Shown: positions 1 to 11,488, counted from the stretch's first letter. The stretch is DNA of 64,000 bases from Dasypus novemcinctus (GCF_030445035.2 NC_080678.1:119727947-119791946), one strand, 5' to 3'. Program-made: numbers and translations. The notes: generated by a model from the sequence alone, not told the origin.

Positions 1-1462
1 TCTCGGGGCGCTCAGCCCACCACCCAGCCTACTGGGGAGGACAGGGGTGAGCATGGGCACTCTGGGCTCCTTCTCAATCAGCTACCCCCAGGGGCCTCAG
101 CCCCAGTGGACACACAGCACTTCCGTCCCCAAGCGTACTACTTGCTAAAGAAACCTAGCTTGCAAACCGATTATGGGCGAGTCCAGCACAGTGGCAGTGG
201 TGGGGGTGGGGAGGAGGGGAGGAGAGGGAACTGCTTCTAGGGAGTAGATAGTGAGGCTAGAGCTTGCATAGCCAGAGGTCCAACGCCCTGGGAGGTTCTT
301 GGGGGCATCTCCGGAATACTAGGCCTGTTGTTCAGCTGGCATCTAATACACGTTGCCTGGCCGAGTTCTCCTGTGAGGTTGGATGGGAGGGGTGTGACCC
401 ACGATGGGCGTGCCTCCTGCTGCTCAGGTCAGGGAAGGCTTCCTCGAGGCAGTGGCAGGTGAGCCAGTCTTGGTCCGGGGGGCAGAGCTCCACGATGGAA
501 ACGCAAAGCAGCCCGCCTGGGGGCAGGACACCCAGGAGCCAAGGTCTGCAGGCTGGGAAGGGGTGGGCTCAGAAGTGGAGGAGGCAGTCTGGTTGACAGA
601 CTGGGAGGAGGCAGACCAGCGGGAGCCCAGAAGTCTGAAGGGCAGACCCCCTCTTTGGGAGGCCCTCCTGACCACCCACCAGGGGCACAGAACTTGGAGC
701 TGGGCAGGATGCAAATGCCTCCTGAATTCAACAAGTGATGAAGACTAAATGTACCCCCTTTGCCCCGCTGGCCACCACAGGGTCCCGATGCTTGCCTGGC
801 AGGGGGTGAGACTCTGGATGGTCACCTTGGCTGCACCCTAGCTAGCAGTCAGGGGACACTCCCTCCCATCCAATTTCATAGTAGAACTCTTCCAGGCAAG
901 TGCCCATTCTTCACCCACAGCACTGGAGCCAAATCCTGGCGCCCGCCCAGTAGCCCTGAGAGGCTGAGCAGCCTCCTGCCTCAGGTAAAAGTACACCTGC
1001 TGGCCTTCCCCTGGCCGTCCCACGGAGGGCGCCTTGGCCTCCCACTAGGAAGCTTTCCAGGTCCTCCCACCACGGCCTCCTCCTAGCCCCCTGAGCCCCC
1101 TGCCTCCCCTCCTTGGGCCTGAGCCCAAGCAAAAGGCTTCTCTCCTGCTGAGGGCTCCCAGACTGTGGGGAATTCACAGCCCTTGAGTGTGCTCTGAAGT
1201 GGGCACAGGCCGGCCCTGTACCAGCACCAGCAGCTGGCCCTCTCGGCCCCGGCCCTCCTAATGGGTGCCAAGGCTGCCTCCAGAGCTGGGGGGTTTACGG
1301 GCTTGCATTGGCTGAGCAGGATGCACCTTCTGCCTCTCCTTGGTAGGGGATGGGGATGGTGCTTTCCTCTCTGGCCCTCCCGCACCGAGGTCCCCAGGCC
1401 ACCAGTGGCTTAGGCCAAGAGGGTGTGGGCTCAGGCCCATTGCCACCACGAGACCCTGTGCT

Positions 1463-1540
1463 CCATTTACAGGGGCCCAGAGAGGGAGAGCGACTTACCC
1501 AAGGCCACACACCAAGTCCATGGCTAAACTGAGATGAGGC
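1463..1540 (-). repeat. MIR SINE fragment
   Basis: The segment reads as the reverse complement of the MIR core: a 'ccatttacag' block, then a 'cccagagaggg' block and 'cccaaggccacac'. It is an old, diverged mammalian-wide tRNA-derived SINE. Confidence 0.7.
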
Positions 1541-1584
1541 TGTGCAGCTGGGGCTCAGTGCTGGTGGGAAATTCTGTAATGAGG

Positions 1585-1742
1585 CCCTGCGTTTGAATTC
1601 TGCCTGGCCTTGGGCAAATCACTGGCAACTGTTTCCTTGTTTCCTTGGAAGGAAACCTTCCCCCAGGCAATGTGAGAATTCTAGGCGCTGATGTCCATAC
1701 GCTCTAGCCACAACACCTAGCGTACAGTAGACACTAAATCAC
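1585..1742 (+). repeat. MIR SINE, near full length
   Basis: In sense order it shows the MIR landmarks 'gtttgaattctgcc', 'ccttgggcaaatcac' and the 3' end 'cagtagacactaaatca'. Internal divergence is high, as expected for this old family. It lies just after another MIR in the opposite orientation. Confidence 0.7.
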
Positions 1743-3172
1743 AGCTTCTTCCAAGACCCCACAGGGATCCAATGCGAAAACTCCTGCCCCATCATCATTT
1801 CCCTAGATGGAGGAAGCAAAGTCCCCAGAGGCCCAGGCTGGGCAGACCCAGGCCCTGGGCTGGGTTTCTGGGACTGCATGCCAGGCTGGGGGGTGCTGAC
1901 CTCACCCCTCCATGCTACTGCTCTTCTACTGGACAACTTCTCCCAGGGCTTCTTTCTGCCCTGTGTGGTCACCATTTCATGATTTCCAGAGGTAAAGGGC
2001 ACTGGAAGGTTTCCTGGACAGGAGCTTTGGAACATGAGTGGCCCTAGCCTCCAGCCATACCTCAAGGTCACCTGAGTCCCCCAATTCCTAGAGGTGGCCA
2101 GCCGAGGAATCGGGACAGGGACACTGAGGAGGTCGGGCGTCGTGACCTAGGGGTCATCAAAGCAACAGGAACTGGTCTCATTCCTCACTGGGATTGGATT
2201 CTTGCACCCCAAGTTCTTAAACACTCAGAAACTCTGTCCTGGGTGGGTGGGGGGAGAGGGGGGTGTACCTGGAGGTGGGGGTGGCTATCTGGCTGCAAAG
2301 CTGTGGATTGCTGGGGGTGCAAGCTGAATTCCCACCTACCATCCTTCAGGGGTTCTCAAGCCCAGTCAAGTGATGTGTGTCCCACCTGTGACCCTGGGCC
2401 CCCCAGAGGTCAAGGAGGAAGGACTGCCCCACAGGAATGGGCCTGGGACCACGCCTCCCCACTATCCCTGGATGTCTGGAGGTGCTTTCAGCATCAGCCA
2501 GCCCCAGGGATGCTCAGCCGCCACCTGTGCCAAGTAACAAAGGTGAGAACTGACAGGTCGGAGGACTGAGGTCCAGAAAGGAGAGCATCCCATGCCCCCA
2601 AAGTGTGTGTGTGTGTGTGGGGGGGGGGAGCAGGACTTCCCCTGGGAAATCAACCAGGCTCCACCCATTACCCATTTCCCCCACGCCCCTGGGGACCAGA
2701 GCGGCATCTTCTGAGCCCGCAGGAATTCCAGGCTGAGTTCACGGCTGTCAGACTAGAGCATAGCCTTGAGAATAATTTTAGGGCTGGCAAATTCATTTTG
2801 CCTTCTTTGCCTCGGTGGTATAAGGAGTGAGCTCGCCGGCCCTGAAAGAATTCAAGCCGAGGTCAGAGAAGCCCTGGGAAGGATGCTCTAAGTGGTGGCG
2901 GTGGCCGCTGAGGTGTGTGCGTGGGGGGGTGGGGGGGAGTTCTTCCGCCTGCTCCCCAGGTTGGGCCGGGGTTCACGTCGATCACTGCCCACGAGGCCCC
3001 GGCGACCCGCGAGTGTGCACGGCACGTCCGCCCTACCTTGCCGGACTCATCAATCAGTCAGCGGCCCGGGCCCAGCCAGGACACCCGCCACCCGCCCCGG
3101 GCCCCGGGGGAGACCCCCGCCCTTGCTGCCTCCGGGTGCCCGCCCCCCCCCGCCGGCGGTGTCATTGTTCTC

Positions 3173-3180
3173 TGACGTCA
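3173..3180. promoter_or_regulatory. Palindromic CRE (CREB/ATF site)
   Basis: An exact TGACGTCA lies in the left part of the CpG island, about 1.7 kb upstream of the proposed first exon. Full CREs in unmethylated CpG islands are typical CREB/ATF targets. It could serve an upstream or divergent start site. Confidence 0.5.
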
Positions 3181-3589
3181 CGTCGCGGCCCCGCCTCTCA
3201 CCCCCCGTACCCCCTCCCCCAGTCCCGGGTTCCCGGCGATCGCGACCCGGCAGCCTCCGAGGCCCCGGCGGAGCACGGCTCCCCCCGCGGCCCGGCCAGG
3301 GCTGCGCCCCCTCGCGCTCTCCCCAACTTGCCTTTGTTATTCCAGCTCCCTTGCTCGCCTCGCCTCCGACACCGCGGCAGCCCGCAAAACGCGGAGCGCG
3401 GAGCCGCCGCCACACCTGGAATCCGAAGCCGGCCCGGGCCGAAGCCTCCCCCGCCTGCCGGTGGAGGGGCGTGCGTGCTTGCGCGCGGGTGTCCATTGGG
3501 GGCTGCGCGGCCGCTGATGATGACTTGGGACTTGGGGGTGCAGCAAATGGGAGAGGCTGGGGAAGGGGTTTGGAAGAGGAAGTGGGGGG

Positions 3590-3870
3590 GGAGGGCGTGT
3601 TTGTGTGTATACGTGAACGTGTGGCATTAGAACACAGGGGAATGTTTGGTGTTTTGATTTTTGAGCGTCCGCGGGTGGTGTACAGCGAAGTGTTTGTGCG
3701 GGGTGTGTGCAATCGCGTATCTGGGAGCGGGCTTGCTGTGCCGTGAACGCCGGCTTGTGAAAGTGTACGTGAGTGTGTGTGGGCGCGTTTGTATCTGTGT
3801 GTGTGCAAGCGTGCGTAGGGCTGTGGGTGGGCGCGAGTGTGTGTGCCGTTTGTGTAGGAGTTTGCGTGTG
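3590..3870. repeat. Degenerate TG-rich tract within the CpG island
   Basis: Alternating TG/CG-rich sequence with many short GTGTGT and GCGTGT blocks. On the minus strand it generates His/Thr-rich open frames, which are an artefact of the repeat. Alternating purine-pyrimidine DNA of this kind can adopt Z-form. Confidence 0.7.
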
Positions 3871-4382
3871 AGTGGCAGTGGACGTGAGCCAAAGTGGGCG
3901 CGCACTTGGATGTTCTCAGGGGCTGGTCTGCGAGGGGAACCCCGCGAGTGGGCGCACCAGCTGCGCCTGGTGAGGGCGCGTGGGAAGGGGGACTACGCAA
4001 TCCCTCTCCGCGGCCCCTGCGGTCCGGCTCCGGTCGCCCCCACCCCACCTGCGTTCTGCGCGCCCCGGGCGCTCCCCGCGGGGCCTCGGGGAATCCACCC
4101 GCCTCCAGGCCGCCCCGGGCGCTCGGGACTGACCGCTCCCGCCGCGCTCCCGCCCCTCCCCAGCCGTCTAGGGAACCGCGCGGCCGCCGCGCCCCCTGCG
4201 CCCTCTGCGGGGAGCGGGGGTCCTCTGCTCGCCCCGGCTCCAGTGCCAGGGCTTTGAGAGCCACCCCGAAGGCGCCTTCGGGGTTAGGCTTTGGCGATCT
4301 TGTTGGCAACTCCATCACCCCCGGGTCGGGTACCTGACAGCGCCAGCTGCCCGGAGTGCACTCCCCGCGGGGGCGTACGAGC

Positions 4383-4401
4383 GGGGGGGGGGGGGGGGGG
4401 G
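4383..4401 (+). repeat. Poly-G homopolymer (19 G)
   Basis: An uninterrupted run of 19 G on the plus strand, about 450 bp upstream of the CCAAT box. The length may be polymorphic or a sequencing-length estimate. Such runs can form G-quadruplexes. Confidence 0.9.
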
Positions 4402-4834
4402 CTCACCCGGAAGAGCCGGGTTATTTCAGCCTTCTCCCCAGGGCGGCCCCTTCCCAGACCCAGCGTGTCTACCCTTCTCCAAACTTGCTGGAGGGGGGTG
4501 GCGTCAGGCAGTGGCAGGGCGGGGGGGAGAGCAGGGAGGTGCGTGAAGAAGCGGCTTGTGGGTGTGGGTGTGGGGGGTGCCGCGCAGAACCCTTCGCGCC
4601 ATGGAGGGGAAAAGCTTGGAGAGGGCCAAGAATCGAGGGCAGAGATGAGGGAGTGAAAAGGGGTATCGGGAAAGGCGAGGGAAAGAGGAGAGAGAGAAAG
4701 GCCACGGAGAGAGAGAGGGCGAGAGCGCCCGGAGAGCGCGCGCCCCTCGGAGCCGAGCGCCGGCGGCGGCGGCGGCGCTCCGCTCCGTGCCGGGCTCCGC
4801 GCCGGCTTTTGCGGGCGGCCGGCGGCGCGGGGCC

Positions 4835-4870
4835 CTTTGGAAATAGTATAGCCAATGTAATCTGACACTT
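4835..4870 (+). promoter_or_regulatory. Candidate core promoter with CCAAT box
   Basis: Within very GC-rich DNA this short patch drops in GC and contains GCCAAT at 4,851-4,856, next to an A/T-rich stretch (aaatagtata, 4,841-4,850). The DNA just downstream (to about 4,950) is also less GC-rich. I infer that transcription starts shortly downstream, because an ATG-free leader and a strong donor follow. The exact start site cannot be read from sequence. Confidence 0.5.
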
Positions 4871-5191
4871 CAACTTGCTCGGCTCCGGGCGAGTTGATTC
4901 ACTTACTCACCCCCGAACGCCGAGTTCCTTTTCACTGTCCGTGGACGTTAACGCGGCGAGCGGCGGCGGCGGCGGCGGCGGGCGCCCGGAGAGCGGACGG
5001 CCGGGCAGCGGGCGGGCGAGCAGCGCCGGCGCCGCGCGGTGACCCCGGCCCCGGCGACGCCGAGCGCGAGACGCAGCGGAGCCGATCGCGGCGCCCTCGC
5101 GGCGCTCCTCGCGGCCCGAGCCGGCCCTGCCTGCGGGCGGCGGCGGCGGCGGCGCGTCCTCCAGCGGCGGCGGCGGCGCTCGCAGCGCCCG
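4870..5191 (+). other. Candidate non-coding first exon (5' UTR)
   Basis: The left edge is approximate, because the start site is inferred from the CCAAT box about 20 bp upstream. The right edge is the splice donor CCCG|GTAAGT, which matches the U1 consensus well. The interval contains CGG-type repeats and no ATG on the plus strand (none from 4,858 to 5,191), as expected for an untranslated leader. No coding domain is visible in any frame. The open frame that spans it continues unchanged past the donor, so it is GC-driven rather than exon-bounded. The downstream partner I favour is the candidate exon at 49,245-49,358. The gene is not recognised. Confidence 0.5.
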
Positions 5192-5937
5192 GTAAGTTTG
5201 GGGCCGGAGCCGAGCGCCCGTTCGCCCCGGCGCCGACTCCCGCTGCCCGCGGGCTCCTGGGGTGCGCGCGCCGGGCGCCGGGCGCCGGGGTTTTCCTTTC
5301 CAGGGACCACCCGGGGCCGGGCGAGCGGGGGGCGAGCGGCCGGCGGCGGGGGGCTCCGCTGCGATCCCCGCCGCGGCCGGGGCCGAGGCCCGGGTGGCCA
5401 GGCGAGCGCCCGGGCTGCGCGGAGCCGGCTCGGGCTGCGCGCGGGCGCCGGCGCCGGGGCTCGGCGAGTGTGCGGGGCGGGAGTGAGGCGAAGCGCGAGC
5501 GGACCCGGTGCCCGCCTCCTGCCCGCGCGCCTCCAGCCCTCGCTCTGTCCGCCGGGGGCCGGGCCGGATCGGGATCGCGGGGAGCGAGGGAAGGACCGCC
5601 TCGGTCTCCTTCGCCGCCTTTTGGGGAGACGCGAAGTTGTGCGCCTCTGTCTAGGGAGCCTCCTGGGAGGGCGCCGGCTTTCGGGGTGGCAAGGGCTGGT
5701 GGCGTGAAGTTGTTCATCTGAATTTCCACGGAAAACGCACACTTTTGTAATGTGAGGTGGGGGTGCGGTTAAGTTGTTTGTGTGTGCATTGCCCGGGGAG
5801 ACGCGGCGCGCCGTACGAGCGGGGAACCTGGAGGGAGCCGAGAGGGGCTTTCTCGTAGAAACCCGAGGGGCGTTCAGGCCGGCGCCCGGACCGGGCTGCC
5901 CCGGCCAGGAGGGGAGTCCGGAGGAAAGACGCGTGTG

Positions 5938-5966
5938 TTTGTGTGTGTGTGTGTATGCGCGCGCGT
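5938..5966. repeat. TG/CG dinucleotide microsatellite
   Basis: A short run of alternating TG followed by CG dinucleotides, in the 5' end of the proposed first intron. Confidence 0.8.
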
Positions 5967-6784
5967 TGCAAATGCGAAAGTAATTTCCCTGTGCTCTTTC
6001 TTCCTCTCCGTCTCCGGCGGCGGCGGCCCCGGGGGAGTGGGAGGCCGGCCCGGGCGGAGGTTGGGGGGCCGGGCCCGGGCTGAGGCTGGCGCTGGGGTGG
6101 GGGGCGGGCTCTGGAAGCTTGTTTCACATTCCTGGCGTCTGGGCCGGAGAGAAAACAGTGGGGAGCGCGGCCTCGGCGTCTGGGGCGCGGGCAACGGGCG
6201 CGAGTCGCCCCCTCGCCGGGGACATCTGTCCAGGAAGCCGGCCGGGGCGGGGAGAGGGCGCGGTGCGGAGGGCAGGCTCCCCACCCGGGATCGGCGGGGG
6301 CGCCGGCGAGGGGCGGCCGCCTTCCCCGGCCATTGTGCGCGAGCAGATTTTCACGGGAGACTGCCCCGGAGCCGCGGGAGAAGGCCGGCCGCCGGCCTCG
6401 GCCCCTGGTTTAAAAGACACTCGAGGAATGTAAACAAGCCGGGCGGGAGGGCGGATAGCGGGAGCGCGCGGGGCGCGGGCGCGGGCCCCCCACCCCTCCC
6501 CTGGGGGCTGCCTGGGGCAGGGCCGCCCTGCCCTACCCTCTACCTGTCGCAAACTTTTTCCTTCCTCTGCCTTCCCTGCCCACCTCGGCCCTCCAGCGGG
6601 GTGCGCAGAGAGGGCCTCTCCCCGAGTGCGGGGGACCTAAGGCGGCCGGAACCCCGCGCCTGGCCCCGGAGGCCTGGCCGCCTGGCCCCGGCCTCAGTGC
6701 CGCGAGCCTCCACTGCGCCCACCCAGGAGCCCCAGCTCCCTGGAAAGGCAGTGCCTGAGTGACTCGGGCCCGAGCCCGCCCGCC

Positions 6785-6870
6785 TGCCTCTCTTTCTCTC
6801 TCCCTCGCTCTCTCTCTCTTTCTCCTGCTGCTCCTTCCCCCGCTCTCCCCCTTCTCCTCTCCCCTGACTG
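6785..6870 (+). repeat. Polypyrimidine (CT-rich) tract
   Basis: About 85 bp of nearly pure C/T on the plus strand, at the right shoulder of the CpG island. Homopyrimidine-homopurine mirror tracts of this kind can form triplexes. It has no AG-exon structure after it that I would trust. Confidence 0.8.
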
Positions 6871-7739
6871 CTTTCCCAATGCCCTGACATGAGGGAGGAA
6901 GATTTAACTTGGCAGCCCAAACAAATGTTCTCTCAGAGGTCCTCCAAGAAGCTGGCGGCCGGGCTGGCGGGGTGAGGGCACTGCGGGGCCAGCCCTGCCC
7001 TCCTCTCCCTCAGCCATGGCAGCGTGGAGCCCCCTGGGTGGACAGCCCAGGCCTGGGAGAGCAGGGCCCAGCCTCCACGATTTAAAAGGGCAGTGGGCAG
7101 TAGCCTATCAAAGGCGCTGGCTCCGTGCCTGGCGCGGAGCCGCCTCCTGGTGCCAAGGGTTTTCTGAAGGATTTTCTTGAGCAACAGTTTGTCTCCCTGC
7201 TGCAACCTGGGAACCCGGCCTGGTAGACCGGAGGGTTAACCGGCGCGGTCTCCTCCTCCCTGGTGGGTGTGAGGACGGGCTGGTTACACAGGGCAGGGCT
7301 GGAGGCCAGAGGCTGTTCCCAGAGGTGCCTGGGTTGGCTCCTTATTTTTCTGAAGGGACAGAGAAAGAGGCCGACTCTCTGGCTCAGGGAACCTGGCAGC
7401 TTTGCTGGGGCTGAATCCCGACCTGCCTTTGCTGGCGTTTTTAGGGTCCCCGGAGTTGAAAAGTTGCTTGCCAGCTATCCGGATGGAGTTGAGATGATGG
7501 AGCAAGCCCCTGGCTCTCCCTGTCCTGGCTGCTTTTTGAGGGGAGTTTTCCCGACCCCCTCGATCGCCTGCTCCCCGGCCCGCCTGCCGCCGTCGCGGGA
7601 GCCTTGGGCTGACCTTTCTCTCTTCAGGTTGAGGATGCTGAGCACCAGCATCAAACAAAAGACACATTGAAAGGCGGATCTGCCCCAGAACACATGGGAC
7701 TCGGGGGCCGGGGAATACATTTGGAGGGAGATGGTATTT

Positions 7740-8040
7740 TTTTCTTGAGTTTTATGATTTCGATTGTTTTTCCCAAAAGGACAGAAGCATTTGCTTATCC
7801 CCAGACATGAGGTTATGAAACGCTGTTTGCACATGGAAATCTCAAAAGTTTTGACTGTGGCAGGGGCTGGAGGGGGGGGGGCATGGGGAGTTTTAGAGCA
7901 TTTCGAACAGATTTTGAATTGGCATTTTGAGGCATTTGGGGTATGGCTGAGGCGAAAGAGTGAGGAATAAGAAATTGCCCGGCTTAAAGGAAACTGAATA
8001 AATCGCCTTGTCTATGCAAAAAAAAGGCTGTTGGCTTCTC
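7740..8040. promoter_or_regulatory. AT-richer block, possible regulatory element
   Basis: Base composition drops sharply in GC relative to the flanks, with T-rich and ATTTGC-like words and no clear repeat family. It lies about 1.2 kb right of the CpG island, where intronic enhancers are common. Only composition supports this. Confidence 0.25.
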
Positions 8041-9104
8041 TGTGGGGACAAAATGTCCCTTTTCCCTCCTAAGGAAAGGGGAAGAGGAAGATTCCTCCTC
8101 TTCTCACAGCCTGGAGCAAAGTGAAGGAAGGTCCAGAGGCTGTGGGGGTTGTCACAGAACCGTGGATTCCACACACCCTCCCCTAGCCAGCCACTCCCCT
8201 AGCGACGGCACAACACGGCCTGCGTCCCTGGCTGCCAGAGATGTGCCCCGACATCGGACAGATGTCTACAAGCAGCTCATCCCGAAAAATGCACACCAGG
8301 GAAAGAACCCAGCCGAGGGGAGCTGCGAAGTTCACTTTTCCCCCTGACTGGGGGCGGGGGAGAGGGGTGGCCTAAGGAAGGAAGGCCCTTGGAAGTCTTT
8401 GTGCCCAGAGTGTGGTCAAAAGAGACCCTGCACGGCCCGCCATGGATACTGAGCTCCCTGACTGCGGGCCGTGGCCAGGGTCCAGGGGGCGGCCGTGACC
8501 CCGGCTTCAGCCTGAGATGGGGCCGTAAGAAATTCGGACACCCGCAAGTTAATTTCCCGAAGCTTCCCAGGACCCTCAGTCACAGAACCAGGAAGCAGGG
8601 CCGGCCAGGTCCCAAGTGCGAGACTGGCGACTGCGTCCTATACGTTTTCATTCACAACTTTGCTCCGCAGGGCCTGTGCTTGGCTGCTATCACCGCCTCA
8701 TCTTTATGAGGTTCCTTAGGTTTTGTGTCAACAACAAAGGCCAGGCTGCTGGGCTGCCGTCATTACCCAGCCTTCCCCAACCGCTGCTCCAACCTCTCAG
8801 GAGGACCCGGTGGCCTCTGCCCCCGCCCTCCTGGGGGGCTCGCCGTCCCTAGGAGGCCCCGAGGATGGCGGTGGGGTGTGTGGGGACCCCAGCCGGCCTG
8901 GTCTGTAGGCTCCAGGGGCCATTCTGAGGTTGGGCCCTGTCCTCGGGGAGCTTATGGGAAAGAAGAGAAAAACCAGTGTAGACACAGGCTCCAGGACGAG
9001 CGCCCCCAAGCCCGTCGTGATGGTTCAGGGCCTCCCGTTACCTGAGTGGAGCAGAGAGCGGGATCCGTGCTGGCTGGCCGCTTTGGGCCAGGAGCCGGCC
9101 TCTG

Positions 9105-9190
9105 CTAGGCCTCAGTCTCCTCACCTGTAAAACGGGGCTGAGGACAGGCCCAGCAGCTGCCTTATCTGGTTGTTGGGAGGATGGGCGAGA
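9105..9190 (+). repeat. MIR SINE fragment
   Basis: The block 'cctcagtctcctcacctgtaaaac' (with mismatches), followed by a diverged 'ggttgttgggaggat', matches the MIR core and its 3' part. Confidence 0.7.
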
Positions 9191-9344
9191 GCCCTGGGCA
9201 CCGGATCCCCAAAGGCCTGGCAGGCTCAGGGTGCAGAATGGATAGAGCAAAAGGGGTTTGGATTGGAGGTGCTGGAAGCATTTTCCAGGTGGCTGCCCCC
9301 CCATCCAGGCCTCCCTCCCTGGCAGCTGACTATCCAGCTCTGTC

Positions 9345-9480
9345 TTACATCCCTGTAGTGACAGGGTACTCACCACCTCTCCTGGCAGCCCCTGCCCCCA
9401 TGAGCAGCTCTGACTGCTGGTATGTTCTGATGCATGGTGAGCTGACATCCACGTTCCGAAAATTGAAGCCGCCCAGCCTC
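9345..9480 (-). repeat. L3/CR1-like LINE fragment
   Basis: The words 'ggtactcaccacctctcc', 'gagcagctctgactg' and a following 'ttccgaaaattgaagc' correspond to the reverse complement of the mammalian L3 (CR1) 3' region. It is an ancient LINE remnant. Confidence 0.5.
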
Positions 9481-10040
9481 CACTCCATGTGTCCCCCAGA
9501 CCCCAGACTCCTCTTCCCCTGAGTGATCAGGGGTTCAAGACCAGTGTCCAGGCCAGACTGACGTGGGGTCGGGGGACGCCCTTCAGATGGCTCCTTCCAG
9601 CACTTCCTGGAGGGCGGGGACCGCGGGGAGGGAGGAACGGTCTGCTTGGGGGGCTCCCCCTCATCCTGTTCGGGCTCCAGGTTCACCTCCTGGCACTTTC
9701 TCTCCTTGGATGGGCATAAGCAGGAGGGGGATGCGTAATAGGAGGTGGGGTGAGGATCAGGCCACAGGCCTCCCTCGGTGGCACGTACGTTATAGAGCAT
9801 CCGCTGGGTGAGTGCCGGGGCCCTGCGAGAGACCCAGTGTGTAGCATGGGGCTTGGCCCTTAGGAACGTGTGGTCCAGCGGGGACAGGAAGATAGGCCCA
9901 AATAAAGAATTAAGCATTCCCAGCTGGCTGCCTGCGGTGACAGCAATCACCAGGGTCCCTCTCCTTTGTGGATTTAGAAGCGTCTTCCAACCTTGCCTGA
10001 CCCCAGCGACAACACTGTAACCAGACTACTGTTTGAAATT

Positions 10041-10115
10041 ACCCCCATTTAACAGAAAAGAAAACCGAGGTTCAGAGAGGTGCAGTGGCTTGTGGAGAAG
10101 CCAGGACTCAGCGTC
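10041..10115 (-). repeat. MIR SINE fragment
   Basis: It shows 'cccccatttaacaga', 'aaaaccgaggttcagagagg' and 'agccaggactcag' in the order expected for a reverse MIR core. Confidence 0.7.
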
Positions 10116-10864
10116 AGGCGCCTGACTCTAAAGGCTCCCTAGATACTGATACTCTGTGCTGCTTCCTTCCCACCACTGAGGAGAGAGCCCCAGCTGGTCT
10201 GGGCCAGGGGCGCAGAAGTCTTTGTGTGCACCCCAAGAATGGGGAGGTAGGGAAATTGGGGGTACGGAGGAGCCACTCCCAGGATAGCTCACAGATGGGC
10301 CCCACCTGTCCACCCACCCTTTCATGGCACACAGCCCACGCCCCAGCCACCGTGCCCCTTTTGGTGTGGCGTCCGACAGCCCGAGCTGGCTCTGAGCACA
10401 ACTGCCAGGGCAAATGGGCTCCACCCCCAGCCCTGGCCCTGGAGCAGGAAGCAGAGGTGTTTTCAGCCTCCCAGGTCCCTGGGCGGCCCAAGGCTCTTCC
10501 CTGGGCTGAGATGGTTTCTATAGATACAGACATTGACTCAGCCTGCCCCTCCTCTGGCTGAGTCAGCCCCCGGGCTGCCGTGTGGGCCCTTGGGTCCCTT
10601 CTGCCCCCCCAACCCAGCCCACCTGCAGTCCTAGCCCCTCTGCTGCCCCCACCCCTGGGGGAGCTGAGTGCCACCCCAGGACGAGGCTGCGGCTGGTGGG
10701 TCTGGGGTGGGGAGCAGCCTGGCAGGCTGAGCTAGCTCCTCCCCAGGTAGCCTTGCCCGACCTGGCACACCTGTGCAGGTAGCGACTGGGGCCCCTGAGG
10801 GCCGGGACCCCGCCCGTCAGGCCCAGCTGCCGGCCTTGTGGAGGGCTGGGACTGGGGGAGGCCG

Positions 10865-10960
10865 CGGGGTGTCTGAGCTAATTAGATTTCTTAGATTTCA
10901 ATGCTCCCCTAATCCTGTTAGCCTGGCTGTAATTGTAACCACTTGAAGGTTTCGGCCGTG
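10865..10960. promoter_or_regulatory. AT-rich block with homeobox-type words
   Basis: A short AT-rich island (ctaattag, gtaattgtaacc) in GC-rich DNA with no repeat signature. It resembles a conserved non-coding element by composition only. Confidence 0.25.
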
Positions 10961-11119
10961 GCAGTCTGCTGAGGACAGACAGTGTAGGGACTCGCCTCCA
11001 CCTTGGGCCAGCCCCAGAGTGGCTGGGGACTGGAGACGCCCTTCCTCGGACTCGGGTGGGGAGCCGGGTGATGGTAGCAGGTATCTGTTTATAGGCTTTC
11101 GGCATCGTGGACTGTCAGA

Positions 11120-11200
11120 GCAGGCACGGCTCCTAGAGATCGCCTGGCTCAACCCCTTCACTGTACGGATGGAGAAACTGAGGCCCGCAGCGTGCAGACC
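11120..11200 (-). repeat. MIR-like SINE fragment
   Basis: The words 'caaccccttcactgtacgg' and 'atggagaaactgaggccc' fit a reverse MIR-type core. The family is less certain than for the other copies. Confidence 0.5.
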
Positions 11201-11439
11201 CTGGCCCAGGGCCTTGCTGGCTGCTAGTGGCAGAGTGCCAGGAGCTTGTGGTCTGCTTTAGTGATCTTTGTCCCTGGAAACTTCCGGACTTGTCTGGAGT
11301 TGCCCAGGGACTGGTGACTGCGACAGCCATGGTAGGGGTAGGAACTCTAGAACTCTCCAGAGGTGGAGTGGGGGACTTTGCGTGCCCTGAAGCCTGCTCC
11401 CACCTGGCAGTCACCTGTCCCATTCCCGGCCCTCCCTGT

Positions 11440-11456
11440 GCACGTGCGCGTGCGCA

Positions 11457-11488
<32 letters not shown>
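11440..11488. repeat. GC/CA dinucleotide microsatellite
   Basis: A composite GTGCGC/GCACGC block runs into a (CA)n run ending at 11,488. It is likely length-polymorphic. Confidence 0.85.

Larger units (their letters stand above)
1..2930. other. Upstream flank without a supported gene
   Basis: This flank lies to the left of the CpG island. It holds two MIR fragments (listed separately), a short GT/G run near 2,605-2,628 and otherwise unique GC-rich DNA. The open frames here are short, overlap on both strands, and show no domain or convincing splice structure. An antisense transcript diverging from the CpG island is possible, but nothing in the sequence shows one. Confidence 0.6.
2930..6550. 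promoter_or_regulatory. Large CpG island (promoter region)
   Basis: CpG dinucleotides are dense through about 3.6 kb, while the flanks are CpG-poor. The island contains runs of CGG/GCG, many GC boxes (gggcgg and ccgccc), a full palindromic CRE (3,173-3,180), a CCAAT box (4,851-4,856) and a strong splice donor (5,192). Such islands mark promoters of housekeeping and developmental genes in mammals. The edges are estimated by eye. A TG-rich tract (about 3,590-3,870) and a run of 19 G (4,383-4,401) lie inside it. Confidence 0.85.

Noticed and set aside
3050..4318. Minus-strand open frame of 422 codons inside the CpG island
   Set aside because: It is the longest frame, but its residues are Arg/Gly/Pro/Ala-rich and its middle is a Thr/His run from the TG-rich tract. 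No domain, and GC-rich DNA has few stops.
4894..5721. Plus- and minus-strand open frames over the candidate first exon
   Set aside because: The plus frame opens with TTG rather than ATG, runs straight through the splice donor and encodes Ala/Arg/Gly low complexity on both strands.
5782..6762. 326-codon open frame right of the donor
   Set aside because: It overlaps other long frames in both strands, has Gly/Arg/Pro bias and no recognisable domain.
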